Positions 42,451 to 55,532 of a DNA stretch of 64,000 bases are shown in pieces. The first letter of the stretch is position 1. The number at the start of each line of letters is the position of its first letter. The notes under the pieces were generated by a model that saw nothing but the letters and a program-made list of their open reading frames with translations, searched no databases and was not told the DNA's origin. The translations under genes were made by a program, and so were the position numbers. The stretch is from Acidomyces sp. 'richmondensis' (Eukaryota > Ascomycota > Dothideomycetes > Mycosphaerellales > Teratosphaeriaceae), in the NCBI GenBank assembly GCA_003545705.1, contig QVLQ01000001.1, positions 372,001 to 436,000 on the forward strand. Reading direction: 5' to 3'.

Positions 42451-45400
42451 ATGGCGCATATGTACGATGTGGGCACCAAGGCATGGCAGCCTGACCCGGC
42501 CGAGGGATGGATCGCGTCCGAGGTAACGGAAAAGAAAGTGGACGGTGACATAGTGCGATTGGTATTCGCTCTTGAAAATGGCGAGGTAAGACCAGACGAC
42601 GCTCCCCAGCAACTTCGCTGTGCTGATTGCTGCAGACGAAAACGATTGAGACGACGCTCGCGGCACTGCATGATGAGAGCACAAATGCTAACCTCTCAAC
42701 TCTTCCTCCGTTGATGAATCCCGCTATGCTCGAAGCTAGTGATGATTTGACGAACCTCTCTCATCTGAACGAGCCGGCCGTGCTGCAGGCCATCAAGCTC
42801 CGTTATGCACAGAAAGAGATATATACATACTCCGGCATCGTTCTGATTGCCACCAACCCCTTTGCCCGCGTGGACTCTCTCTACGTCCCTGGCATGGTGC
42901 AAGTCTATGCTGGCAAGCATCGTTCATCTCAGGCGCCACACTTGTTCGCCATTGCAGAGGAAGCCTTCGCTGACATGCTGCGGGATGGCCACAATCAGAC
43001 TATCGTCGTCTCTGGCGAGTCCGGTGCTGGTAAAACAGTTAGTGCCAAGTACATCATGCGGTACTTTGCGACCAGAGAGCCGCCTGATCAGCCAGGGGCA
43101 AGAAGCAGAGGTCGCGCGGATACTATGAGCGAGACAGAAGAGCAGATATTAGCCACCAACCCAATTATGGAAGCATTCGGCAACGCGAAGACAACCAGAA
43201 ATGACAACTCCTCGCGTTTCGGAAAATATATTGAGATCATGTTCAATGATAAGACTGACATTATTGGCGCAAGAATACGAACTTATCTTCTAGAGCGATC
43301 GAGATTGGTTTTTCAGCCGCTTAAGGAGCGCAATTACCACATCTTCTACCAGCTTGTTGCTGGGGCTACGGCGGCCGAACGTGAAGAACTTGGCCTTCTT
43401 CCAGTCGAAGAGTTCGCATATCTCAACCAAGGCAACGCGCCAGTGATCGATGGGGTTGATGATGCCAAGGATTTTTCGGAGACCCGGTCGTCACTTACTA
43501 GACTTGGGGTTTCGACTGAGATACAAATGTCTTTGTGGCGGATGTTGGCTGCATTGCTCCATATTGGCAACATTAAAATCACTGCCACCCGTACTGACTC
43601 TGCGCTGGCATCAGACGAGCCGTCCTTGGTTCGTGCCTGTGCTCTTCTCGGCATCAATCCCGCCGAATTTGCCAAATGGACAATCAAGAAACAGCTGATC
43701 ACTCGCGGGGAGAAAATCATGTCCAATCTTACGCAGCAGCAGGCTACTGTTGTCAGAGACTCGGTGGCAAAATACATATACTCCTCTCTCTTTGACTGGC
43801 TGGTCGAGACCATGAACACATTTCTCGCATCTGAGGAGACACTTGCTCAAGTGAAAAGCTTTATTGGTGTTCTGGATATCTACGGGTTCGAACACTTTGC
43901 TAAGAACAGTTTCGAGCAGTTTTGCATCAACTACGCAAACGAAAAGCTGCAGCAAGAATTCAACCAGCATGTCTTCAAATTGGAGCAAGAGGAATATGTA
44001 CGAGAACAAATACAATGGTCATTCATTGATTTCTCGGACAATCAACCCTGCATTGATTTGATCGAAGGGAAGATGGGTATTTTGGCTTTGCTGGACGAAG
44101 AGTCGAGATTACCTATGGGCTCCGACGAATCTTTCGTCAACAAATTACACCATAACTATTCCGGCGATAAGCATAAATTTTATAAAAAGCCGAGGTTCGG
44201 TAAAAGCGCGTTCACCGTGTGTCACTACGCCGTGGATGTCACCTACGAAAGCGACGGATTCATTGAAAAAAACAGGGACACCGTACCGGATGAGCAATTG
44301 GAAGTTCTAAGGAATACTTCGAGCCTTTTCCTGAGTGAGGTTTTGGAAGTATCAGCGAATGTCCGAGAGCGAGATACCGCTGCTGTAGCACCAAAGGCCA
44401 CTGCACTGGGTAAGAGAAGTGCTGCCGCCGCAAGGAAGCCGACTCTTGGCGGTATTTTCAAGACCAGTTTGATTGAATTGATGAATACAATCAACTCGAC
44501 TGACGTTCATTACATCCGATGTATAAAGCCAAATGAAGGGAAAGAAGCCTGGAAGTTTGAAGGCCCCATGGTGTTGAGCCAACTGCGTGCCTGCGGAGTG
44601 CTCGAAACTGTCCGAATATCTTGTGCTGGATACCCCACGAGATGGACTTATGAAGATTTTGCCTTACGATACTACATGCTCGTGCACTCTTCACAATGGA
44701 CTACCGAGGTGCACCAGATGGGAAATAACATTCTTCGAAAAGCGCTTGGTGAAGGCAAAAAGGATGGAACGGACAAGTACCAACTTGGTCTCACAAAAAT
44801 ATTTTTCCGGGCTGGTATGTTGGCTTTCCTGGAGAATTTACGGACCGATCGGCTCAATGAAGCTGCAATCATGATCCAGAAGAACCTGCGTGCCAAATAC
44901 TACCGTCGTCGTTACCTTGAGACCCTGGAGGCGATTAAAACTTTTCAGGCCTACACAAGAGGATATATGGCACGCCGACAGGCGCAAGAGGCCAGACGAC
45001 AGAAATCAGCCACGACCATCCAGCGCGTTTGGAGAGGGCAGAAGGAAAGGAAACGTTACATACAGTTCCGAGACGATCTCATCCTCTTTGAAGCGACGGC
45101 AAAGGGTTGGTTATGCCGTAAGTCAATCCTAGATAAGAGGCTAGGTGACGCTGCGAGGTGCATTCAGCGAAGTTACAGGAGCTACCGGCAACTTAAGGAC
45201 TGGCGAGAATACCGGAGAAAAATTGTTCTTGTTCAGAGTTTGTGGCGTGGAAGAAAGGCCAGAAGAAGCTACAAGAAATTGCGAGAGGAGGCCAGAGACC
45301 TTAGGCAGATCTCTTACAAGCTGGAAAACAAGGTGGTTGAGCTTACACAGAGTCTGGGCCAAGCCAAGCAGGAAAATCGATCGCTCAAAAACCAGGTGCA

Positions 45401-47359
45401 GAACTATGAGTCTCAACTCAAGAGCTTGCGCGAGCGGCATAACGCCCTCGAGAACAAGACGAATGAACTTCAACGCGAGGCCAACCAAGCTGGTATCACC
45501 GCCGCGAAGCTCTCCGTCATGGAGCAGGAGATGCAGCGCTTGCAATCCACGCATGAGGAAAGCCAGCAAAACATGCGAAGACTCGAAGCTGAAGAGAAAC
45601 GACTCAGAGAAAGTCTCAAGATTACCACCCAGGAGCTCGAAACCACGAGGCAGAGCAAGACAGCATCGGAAACTGAAAAGCTCTCGCTACGGCAACAATT
45701 GGCCGACTTGCAGGATCAATTGGAGCTCGCCAAGCGTGCAATACCGGTCAACAGCGAGCTGGTAAATGGAAATGGTGTTGCGACTCAACCTTCAGGGCTC
45801 ATCAATCTCGTTTCTTCTAAGAAACCGAAACGGAGAAGTGCTGGCCCGGAGCAAATCAACACCGAGCGATTTAGCGGCGCTTTCAATCCCAGACCAGTAT
45901 CAATGGCATTTGGTGCCACTGGCGGACACGCACCTAACCTGTCAGGCTCCACCTTCAACCCTGGTCTTGAAAATGTGGAAATGGAGCTTGAGAACCTTCT
46001 TGCAGACGAGGATGGCCTCAACGAGGAGGTTACAATGGGATTGATTAGAAACCTGAAGATTCCGGCTCCTGGCAGTAGCCCTCCGCCAACAGACAAGGAG
46101 GTGCTTTTCCCTGCTTACTTGATAAACTTGGTCACCTCGGAGATGTGGAATAATGGCTTTGTTAAAGAGTCTGAACGCTTCCTAGCAAACGTTATGCAAT
46201 CCATTCAGCAGGAAGTCATGCAGCATGACGGTGACGAGGCGATAAATCCAGGCGCTTTCTGGCTGTCAAATGTCCATGAGATGCTGTCTTTTGTCTTCTT
46301 GGCAGAGGACTGGTACGAGGCACAGAAGACTGACAACTTTGAGTATGACCGCTTGCTTGAGATAGTCAAGCATGATCTTGAGAGTCTGGAATTCAACATC
46401 TACCACACCTGGATGAAGGTCCTGAAGAAGAAGCTCCACAAAATGATTGTGCCCGCCATAATTGAGTCGCAATCCCTCCCTGGTTTCGTTACGAACGAGA
46501 GTAATCGCTTCCTCGGCAAACTTCTTCAATCTAGCAATGCCCCCGCGTTCAGTATGGACAACTTGCTCTCTCTGCTGAATAATGTATTCAAAGCCATGAA
46601 AGCATTCTATCTTGAGGACTCTATCATCACACAAACGGTTACCGAACTGCTGCGTTTGGTAGGGGTTACAGCGTTCAACGACCTATTAATGCGACGAAAT
46701 TTCTTGTCCTGGAAGCGTGGTTTGCAGATCAACTACAATATTACTAGGATTGAGGAGTGGTGCAAGAGTCACGACATGCCTGAGGGCACACTCCAGTTGG
46801 AGCATTTGATGCAGGCGACTAAGCTGCTTCAGTTGAAGAAGGCTACCCTGAATGACATCGAGATCATTCAGGATATTTGCTGGATGTGAGCCAACTCCCA
46901 CCTCCCGATTTACTATTTCTCATGACTGACAAATATCGCAGGCTATCGCCCAACCAAATCCAGAAGTTACTCAATCAATATCTGGTAGCCGATTATGAGC
47001 AGCCAATCAACGGCGAAATCATGAAGGCAGTCGCTTCTCGTGTTACCGATCCGAAGTCAGATGTCTTGCTTCTGCAAGCCGTCGACATGGAAGATTCAGG
47101 ACCATACGAGATTGCAGAACCCCGGGTGATTACTGCCTTGGAGACTTATACCCCAAGTTGGCTACAGACACCCCGACTCAAACGATTAGCAGAGATTGTC
47201 AGTGCACAAGCGGTCATGCAACAGCAGCTTGATGCCAGCGCTATGGGAAAGGTGGAGGAGGAGCAGGAATGGCATGTGAATGGCGCCATGAATGGACACA
47301 CTCATTCGCCTCCTGCCCACGAACTGACTTTCGAAGGTGACGATCTGCCGCCCAGGTAG
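42451..47359 (+). CDS. MYO2: class V myosin heavy chain
   Basis: Processive actin motor carrying secretory vesicles and organelles to growing hyphal tips. Exons: 42451-42585, 42636-46885, 46942-47359, with 50- and 56-nt introns; 1,600 residues. Order: N-terminal SH3-like segment (AHMYDVGTKAWQPDPAEGW), motor domain with P-loop GESGAGKT at about 172, switch I NDNSSRFGKY, switch II DIYGFEHF, and the actin-binding VHYIRCIKPNE. Six IQ motifs (about 784-927) bind calmodulin or light chains. A short coiled coil (about 930-1,060) dimerises the chain. The globular cargo-binding tail has a DIL domain whose end is rebuilt by the second splice (QDICWM/LSPNQIQKLLNQY). Only one class V myosin is usual in filamentous ascomycetes. 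The frame is intact. Confidence 0.95.
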
Positions 47360-48351
47360 TGTCCCCGAAGCGGTGGCGGTACGCCCTAGATTAGACATGT
47401 GCCTTTAATATCTATTTTCCGATGCAAGGAATCGAGCTGAGCGCGATTGTCTTGCACATATTGGGGTCTGATGCGGCGAAAACTGGCTGACCGTTCAGAA
47501 GGAACATTTGGAGCTCTTTTCAGCATTGGCGTTGGGAAAGGTAGACAGACGCTGACAGGATAGGTAGTGTATGGTATGAAGCGAGTCCGCTTGGCTCTCA
47601 TCGTTCATTGAGTGAATGTGAACTGTTTCATTCGGCTCGTGGCACAGATCCTCAATTTAATCGCTGGCCCCTATTATTGTGAGCAGCGGTCTTCCACGTT
47701 CAGCATCGCTTCCCCCGACACCAGACCACATCTTGCTATTCATTGTCATTGCCATTTTTGGGTTATCGAGGGCCTGCACCAATGTCTTCCGTGCCGCGAA
47801 TCTCCTCGCTGTCAACTATTCTTCCATCTCGTTGGACGTTCCAGCCTTGTCACAGCCAGGCTTGACGTTTCGCTTCTTACCGCGTCTCCCATCATTATCC
47901 GATGGGGGGGGGGGCAAGGCGAGCCACTACATCGTCATCCTGATCATCGAGCGCCGTCGTGCGTGCCTTTGCGATTCCGGTCTTCTCCCTTCGCTTCGGC
48001 GGGGTTGACCATTTCTCGACCGTCTTGCTGCCCTGGGCCTGCCTTCGCATTCACCTTGCTACCGCCGCCACGCATTTTGGCAACGCGATGTCGAATGGCT
48101 CTGGGACTGCAGCCTGGAGCGAATCCCATCAGCGAACGTTCGTCCAGGAGAATGGGCGGACGCAACATAAGATTTGCCCATTGTAACTGCCAAGCGCTCG
48201 TACTTGTGTTAGGTGATTTTGATGCCGCACTCGTGGATCATGGCCATCATCAGCTGCGGACCATGTTAGTGTTTTTCCCGCCTTTGCGTCCGCCTTCGCA
48301 TCCCAACTCATCGGCATCTTTTGGCTTCTGCGAATTGGTAACTTTGAGTTT

Positions 48352-48355
<4 letters not shown>

Positions 48356-48401
<46 letters not shown>

Positions 48402-48450
48402 GAAAAAAAAAAAAAAGAAAAAAAAAATTTAAACCACCTCCCCCCCCCCC
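48356..48450. repeat. poly(T)45 - poly(A) - poly(C)11 homopolymer block
   Basis: 45 T, GG, 14 A, G, 10 A, then 11 C at 48440-48450. The T and A runs can pair into a hairpin with a very small loop. Could be a real low-complexity site or an assembly/sequencing artefact. Confidence 0.7.
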
Positions 48451-49031
48451 AACACCTTTGGTCAATGGCTGGAGCTTGAAGAATGGTTTCAGTGTGTTCT
48501 AGCAGTGAGAGTGAAAAACACAAAGAGTGTTCTGGCATCGAAACGGATTGCTCTGGCGAAGAAATGTGTGTCTTTGCCGCCTTGCACAAACTCAACCCAG
48601 AGACACGTGCACGGTCGTGTGAAATTTCTCGGTGCCTCAAACCTCACATACAAGGGGGTTTATGGGATGGGGGATGGACTTTGAGGGGGAGGGGAAGAGG
48701 CTGAGGTGGACACGTGAAGAACTCAATAGCAATACTTCCGGATCGAAGGTGAACCAAATATGCTGGATGAAGTCATTCCGGTCAAAGTAATCATTTCACC
48801 GGAAAGCTGGCTGGCCGATCCCCACCACACCTTTTGAGGACAATCAAACAATTATGGCCGGGCAAGACCAGTACGGACGCCGACGCGGGTCATGGGGCTA
48901 GGCCTATGGGCATATAGCTGAGAGCCCATCGGAGAACAAGATCTTGACAATTGGACTCGCTTGCACGTTGTCCTACCTCGAATGGATCGATCAAACACTG
49001 GTGATTTGAAAATACGAAGTGTGATACACCC

Positions 49032-49070
49032 TTTTTTTTTTTTTTTACGCGAATGAAAAAAAAAAAAAAA
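49032..49070. repeat. T15 / A15 perfect inverted repeat
   Basis: 15 T then ACGCGAATG then 15 A, a perfect hairpin with a nine-base loop, about 85 bp beyond the SNT1 stop codon on its downstream side. It could lie in the SNT1 3' UTR. Confidence 0.75.
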
Positions 49071-49153
49071 CAAACAAATAAAAACGTAACAAGCTCAATT
49101 CTGGAATACATACAAAATGAAAGGGTATCCAACTGCGAGCGACGAATCACCCG

Positions 49154-52100
49154 TTACCGTCTGGCTGGTGGAGGCGGAAACCCTCCACCGAGCGGGGTGT
49201 GTCTAGAATAAAGCAATGACTCCTCAAAGCCCCTTCTGTGTATGTCGATGGTCTCGCGTTCTCGCATCATCATGGTGCGGTCATTCCGCCTGCTGTCATC
49301 TTGAAGAGCGCGTCGCTCCCCTTCGATTGCAGCTTCTGTCTCCCTGATCGCCTGATCCCTGGGGCCGAGTCCACCGGGCCTTGACGGTGCAAATGTTCCC
49401 GCATTAAAAGGGGGTAGATGAAGCGGATGATGTGATGCACCGCGGGGGAATTGCCGATCTTGCTCTTGTTGCTGTGGCCGTTGCATCTGGTATCGAAGAT
49501 CAGCGTCGCGTTGGGCGAACTCCCGATGCAAATTGAACTCTCGCTGCCGTTCATATTCTTTATGTCTGCCGAACCCTCTCTGCCCCTCAAAGTTCAGTTG
49601 TGGCTCCATTTTCCTCCTCCGATCGAATTCGTCCCGCTCTCGCTGCTCATGCAGGGAAAGGTAAGAATGCGGATCCTGCTGCCGAAGTCCATCCTCCCTA
49701 CTTGGCGCACGATGATGGACGAGCGAGCTTCCTATGGAGTTGCTATGGGCGTGGTGTGCGTGGGGTTGAGCCTGTGGAGGCGGTTGATGGGCAAATCCTG
49801 ACGTTGAGGAAGACTGCCCGTATGGATTCGGGTGCAATCCTTGCATCGTGGTGTGACCCCCGAGATGAACTGGCCCCGCCAACGCCGGATGCTGTTCTCT
49901 CACAGACTGTGGCGCTTGAGTTGTGAGAGATGGAGTCCGGGAATGGTTGATGCCGGATATAGGTGGAGGTGACGGGTTTGCCCGCATGGGTTGGTTCAGT
50001 TGGCTCAGAGTCGACGATCTATGCGATAAGTACGCTCGTGAATCTCGATCTAGGATTGGCGGACTCGGCTGGTTCGGGGGTGGGGTTGCAGTGGTCGGAC
50101 CTAACACGCGAGATGTCCAATCCACCTTTGGCAACGGCGTGCTGCTGGAAGAAGATTCCCGTTTGACGGTTGATGCCGGCGGCATAGGCGGCTGACTTTG
50201 GGACGGGAAAGCTGACCGCTGAAAGTGCGATTGGGGGAGAGAAGGTTGACCAAATGTCTCTCGCCTTGCGGCGGTGGCACCCAGCTGCGGCCCGGACGAT
50301 GCAGTTCCGAGAAAATTTGCCGGGATTGGGGACGGTGCACGTGGTTGGACAGACGACACGCTTTCACGTTTCACCGCTTTGGGCTCTTCTGGTTCCGAAT
50401 TGAGGATCGAAAGCAGATTTGAGCGCTTCGGTGGGTCTGGGGGTGGGGCGGTGACCGCAGGTGTTGGAGCAGACAATGAAGAAAGCCCCGAACCCGGCCG
50501 CGGCTCCTCCTTTTTCGGTGGCGATGGGTTAAACGGCGTTCGGCCCATGAGCGATGTTTGTAAGGATGTTGTGGCCAAGGAGCCCGGGCCCGTGCTGAAA
50601 ATGGATTGCGTGAACGAGGCCGTGGAAAAGGGAGGGTGTCGCAAGGTGTTCGGCGGAGGAGTGGGAGCCCCTTCCTCGAGAGACTTCCTTTCGTGAGGGG
50701 GGGCTTGTAAGGGTGGGTTCGCTGGAGAGCCGTGGACCGAACTCCGCGGAAACAGGGCGGGACGTTGAAGCTGCTCCTGCTGGATTTGCTGTTCTTGCAT
50801 GCGAAATGCCCGCTCCTGTTCTTGCTTCAGATCGCGGATGTACTGTGGATCGGGAACCTGGATGGCTTGTTGGTGGTGGCCGCGCGGAGGGAGCTCTTGA
50901 CTGAAACGAACGGATGAGGCCGACTGAATGCCCGGTCTTGACTCCGGCCGCTGGTCAGACAAGATCGCAATTCTCTGTCCGAGAGGGTGTTGCGGCGCCG
51001 CCCGTGGTGGAGCGGCAGCGGACACGGTGGACACGGCAGGAGACGTCGTTGAAGGCGCCGGGCTCGCCATCGCGCGACGAGCGGGTATCGGAGTTGCTTG
51101 TCCCGAAGGCGGAAAACGTGGCTGAACCGGATACTGTGGCGGTGACACATGCTTCAAGGGCATTGGGTGATGTGGGGGAACATTTTCCTCGACCTCCATG
51201 GCGTCGGTATGCGGGGCAATCGGGCGTGGTCCTGTCGTCTGGGGTGGATTGCTGTCGTACTTGCGTTTGACGATGGGAGTCGGAGTGGGAGGAGGCCCCA
51301 GCTCTTCGCCTCTCTCACGCCGCTTGTCCGCTTTGCCGGCAGAATCTTTGAGGCTGTCTTCGTCCCCACCATCGACCTTACGCTGGTAGTAATTCTTAAT
51401 CATAGTCTGCGTCTTGGTACCCATGTGTGTGGCAATGGCAGCAAAGTCTGTACCGAAATGTGCGATGTATTTCTTGAAATCTTCTTTTTCAGTCACGGAC
51501 CAGTAGCTTGATGCCCCGGACTTCGTGGAGGAAGTTTGCTTCGAACGATCCGTCTCATCGGCCAGCGGGACTGATTGTGTATACGCATCGTGATAAATCA
51601 TCTGACCGTCGCCATGTCGGAACCCGTGGAGTCCGGAGGGGAAAACGGGAAGTAGACTTGCGTCTTCCATGTTTTGGTCGCGTGCGGTATCTTCGGTCAT
51701 TTGGACGTCTTGAAGATAGTGTTTACTTGGGGAAGCAGACGGAGCTGCCGCGAGCAGGGGTTGCTGATTCTTGGCCTTACGCCCCGGATTCTCCCCCATC
51801 CCCTTTCTCCGCTTGCCAGGCTTCTCAGCACCGTCACCACTGCTGTCCGTCTTAGCGCCTGCACCGGCTTTCTTTGCTGGAGATGGACCAGCCAGCGCTG
51901 CCTTCGAGTCTTGCTCTCTTTCGCCGAATGTCGTAGGCGCGGCCGCTCGCTTCGGCCTTCCGCTGTCTGACACGTTTGGCACCGCGTTAATGTCTTCCGC
52001 ATGGCCCAAATCTGCTATGAGCGCCAGCCCTCGACCTCGCAACGGTGCTTTATTGCCTCTGCCCCTGCCCCGTCCACCGCCTTTCAGCTTCTTCGTCTTG

Positions 52101-55100
52101 TCCCTGAACCTGCCATCCCACTTTTTGGCGTAATAGTGATGAATGCACTCGTAATATGCCCGTCCTGGCAGAAGCGAAGCAATCTGACCCCACTTCTTGG
52201 GAGCCTCCTTGAAGGCGGCGATGAATATTTGCTGCTCATTTTCGGTGAAATTGTCGGGCGGCGGCAAGTAGGAGAAGACCGCCGTGAGCACCTCTGGGTC
52301 ACGGTAGCCGTTGGCGTCGATGAAAATGCTCTGCCTGAACTCTTTGTCAGTTTGTTGATTGGGCACTCTCGCCTCCTTTTCCATATCTGCTTGTAGCTTT
52401 CTCGACTCCCGGTCTTGGCGTTCTTGTTCGAGACGAGCGGTTTCTTCGGACTGTTTCAACACTTGCTCGATCTCATACTCGCTACTGAATTTGTGCAACC
52501 GCCGTCCTTCCATCGGAGGATTCGGTGGGGCGTTCATGGACGCATCTGGATCAGGCCCGGGTTCTACAGACTGCTGCCTCTCGATCCGTTCTTGCTCTTC
52601 GCGTTCTCGTTCAAGGTCCTCACATTCCTGCCTCCACGTATTAAATAAGGATCGAAAGGCATCTTCAATTTCCTCTTCAACAACCGCTTGGTCCTCTTCT
52701 TCACGTTCTAGTGCCTCAAGGACGATTGTTTGAGACTCTTCATTCGTTTCATTCGTGTCCATATGCTCCCCCAAACCATCGTTTTCATGGAAGGATCGAT
52801 AGTCTTTGACCAAGTACGGTAACGCGATGGCCTCGGGGCTGGGTTTGCGCAATCGTCTCACGCTTTCCAAATCTTCTTCGTTACTCTGGATATCAACGAT
52901 TGCTTCTGTTGTTTCCCCTTTCGGCGTCAGCAGATCGGGACCTTCCTCACTTCCGGACGAATGAGTTGCCGGGGGTAGGAGATTGGCATTGGCCATTGCC
53001 GTCGGCTCGTCCAAATCCATGTCCTGATGCTCCTGAAGTCGTTTTAAATCTTTCTCTGATATGTGTGCGAGACGAGCGATCGATTCCAGCGGGGTGGTAG
53101 CTCGGTACTCTCGTGCACTCAGATCAGCAAGCTGCCCTTCCAGGATCCGTTTTTGTCGCTCGAATTTGGCATTCAGCAACGCCAGGTCCTGCTGAAGATC
53201 GATTTCGTCTTCCTCGCTACTCGACATGGCCTCATCGGCAATATCGGAAGTGCTGGACTCCTCTGTGGACTCTATCGGTTTGCCGAAGAACGATTGTGCT
53301 GCCGAATGCCCGGAAAGTTGAGGGTGTTTCGGGTGATGTGGGCTCCCGCTTCGCTCTTCATTGACGTCCATCTTGTCACCTGCCTGGGAGTGGGTGGTGC
53401 TCGCTCTCGGGTTCGAAACGTAGGCAAACCCTTTATTGGCCGGAAGAGCAGGCCCCGGCTTTGAGAGGCTTCTCGCTTTAACCACTTCTTGTTGACGGTC
53501 CTTTTCTTCACCGGCAATATCTCGCTTGGCCGGCACTGTCTTGTCCAAGTATGATGGCACTCCAAGCCGTCTCCTCTGGTTCCATTGTGAACTCCTAGGG
53601 GCAGATGGTGGCGCCCACGGCGGTGGTGCAGCTAGCCTATCAGCATTTCGTACCGGGCCAGGCATGGGACGCTCCACACTTGCTCTGGGTGCGGTCGGTG
53701 GCACACGGTTGCTCTTTGGTTCCGTTGGAATACTCGAGTTCGCGACTTTCGGTGACACGCTATATGACCGATTACGAGGACCCAGTGGTGCCGTCGGCGG
53801 CGGAGTCCTCCCGCGTGACATCCCTGTGAGCCCTGCAAAGCCGCCGACATCCGGTCTCGGGGAAGTGAAGGGAGGCCGGGGGGAAACCAGCATCTGAGCG
53901 GGTGGTAATCGAGAAGCTCTGGGGCCCGTTGGAGCCGACAGCTCGTTGGGTCGCGTATTTGGTGCGCTCGGCGACACTGGCTGGACGAGCGTGGCACACG
54001 TTGCCGACGGCGCCGACGATGTCGCCGACCCAGCAGGACGTGACTTGTGAGAGTGATCCAAACGCATCGGCTCCGGTGGCTTGACCGCCTGCATGCTCTC
54101 CAAAGAACGCACACCATGCAGTCTACTGCCGAGTGTCGCAGCCGATTCGGCTTCGAGTGCGCGAGGCGCCTTTGGTGCAGTGGGAGGAGGTGCCGCCGGA
54201 TCCATCTTTGGTGCTGGGGGTACGGGGGGGGCTTGTTTTGAATCAACCGTCACGTCGCGAACGGCGGCTTCATGCTCTCCATCAACGTCCGTTTGCACAA
54301 CCTCCATTACGGGAGAGGCATCACGGACGGGTCGTGGGGCTTCTCTAGTATCTGGCCCCTCTTTACTCACACCGCCGGCTGGCGTCGTCTGAGTCGTCGC
54401 GGCCGCAAAAGTGAAAGCGGGAACGGCCGGGGCCTGCGTTGGCGGAGAAGAGCCACGATGGTTGTATCTGCTCGCCATGGTCTCCGCCCTGCCGTTGTAA
54501 TAGGCCGATGATCCTGGGGCCTCGCGGCGGCCGTCCCGTGACATCGGTCTATTCGGCTGCGTAGATGAGCGTCTCACCGACATTTCCGCGCCGGCTTGTT
54601 CCAACAAAGCGAGACGTCCAGGATCGATCGGTAACGGTTGTGATGTGGGCGGCGGCGGCGGCGGCGGAGGAGGAGGAGGAGGAGGGGGGGGGAGGGGGAG
54701 CAGTCGCAGGGGGATGAGGCGCCGTGCCATGTGGAGCATCGTTTCCCGGCCTGCTTTCTACCTTGGGTGGAAGAACCTCCCGCCGTGAGCGATCGACATC
54801 CCGATCGCGTTCGGCCCAGTCAGACCTCCGATCGTCGTCACGGCGGTCATACGGCCTCCTGTCATCTCGGCGGTCCAGGTCGCGGCCATCGCGAGAGAGA
54901 TCTCGTCCCCAGCGCGGAGGTGGCGATCGTTCCCTCCTGAAGACTTCGCGCTCATCGATTCTGCGTCCTCCCCGCCCACTCCGGAACTCAAGTTCACCGC
55001 GGCCGCGGCCACGACCGAGACCAAATCCCCCGCGGGCCGTGGCCGGGGCGAAAGGTGCGGGACCGTCGGAGAAATTTGATCCTGCCGATGGTGGCCCATC

Positions 55101-55532
55101 GCGCGATGCCCTTCGCGCTCGACTGATGTCTAAGTCACGCGGCAGGGCATCTCGGGGGAGTGGCGGCGGAAGCGGCGGTGGATAGTCGCGGCCGTCCTTG
55201 AAGCCGCGCGGGGGCGAACGCTCTCGCGGAGACGGGATTCGATCGCGGCGGTCATAGTCGCGGTCACGAAACGGCCGTCCGCGGTCAGCGGAGCCCAAGG
55301 GGGGTGCGTCTCGCAGGGACGAGTAGCCCTGCCGGGCGCCAAAGCCGCCTCCAGAACCTCCAGAGATGGACGGACGAAGGCCGCGGGCGGCATCCGAGGC
55401 GTTTCTTGGCGGCGGAGGTGCTCTGCTGTCGTAGATGGAAGCCACCGACGGTCTTCGACTCTCTGCAAAGCGCGACGGCGAGCGCGATCGATCCCGGGAC
55501 GCACGGTAGTCCGAGGCTTGGTATCGCGACAT
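49154..55532 (-). CDS. SNT1: Snt1/NCoR-like SANT-domain subunit of a histone deacetylase complex
   Basis: Snt1 belongs to the Set3 (Hos2/Hst1) deacetylase complex, the fungal relative of NCoR/SMRT, acting on nuclear chromatin. Minus strand, about 2,126 residues if one apparent frameshift is resolved. N-terminal part (55532 to about 54690): ATG 55532 MSRYQASDYRASRDRSRSP, an Arg/Ser/Asp-rich disordered region. The frame is then lost at a C9 tract (G9 at 54684-54692 on the + strand); with eight C the frame would continue into PTSQPLPIDPGRLALLEQ. Main part: first SANT domain NFTENEQQIFIAAFKEAPKK at about 52115-52270, second SANT domain SYWSVTEKEDFKKYIAHF at about 51370-51520, then a long Pro/Ser-rich tail. 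No introns are seen. Two separate genes are possible but less likely. Confidence 0.82.
54640..54700 (-). repeat. GGC/GGA trinucleotide repeat with G9 tract in SNT1
   Basis: On the plus strand (GGC)n then (GGA)n then nine G, then A and five G. It encodes Ala/Ser/Pro runs depending on frame and is the place where the SNT1 frame is lost. Confidence 0.8.

Larger units (their letters stand above)
47360..49153. other. gene-free low-complexity interval
   Basis: 1.8 kb between the myosin and SNT1 3' ends. Homopolymers: 11 G at 47904-47914, 45 T at 48356-48400, 14 A at 48403-48416 and 10 A at 48418-48427, 11 C at 48440-48450, and 15 T (49032-49046) facing 15 A (49056-49070). Open frames spanning these runs are driven by composition. 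Confidence 0.6.

Noticed and set aside
46877..47359. Separate 160-codon gene after the myosin
   Set aside because: It is the last myosin exon; the splice at 46886-46941 joins it exactly within the DIL domain.
47612..48502. Long plus-strand frame of about 296 codons containing a Phe run
   Set aside because: It runs through T45 and C11 homopolymers, has no domain, and its length comes from composition.
54549..54683. Minus-strand extension of the SNT1 N-terminal frame past the C9 tract (Ser/Ala run to a stop at 54549)
   Set aside because: The alternate frame gives a conserved continuation into the SANT-containing part; the Ser/Ala tail looks like frameshifted repeat translation.
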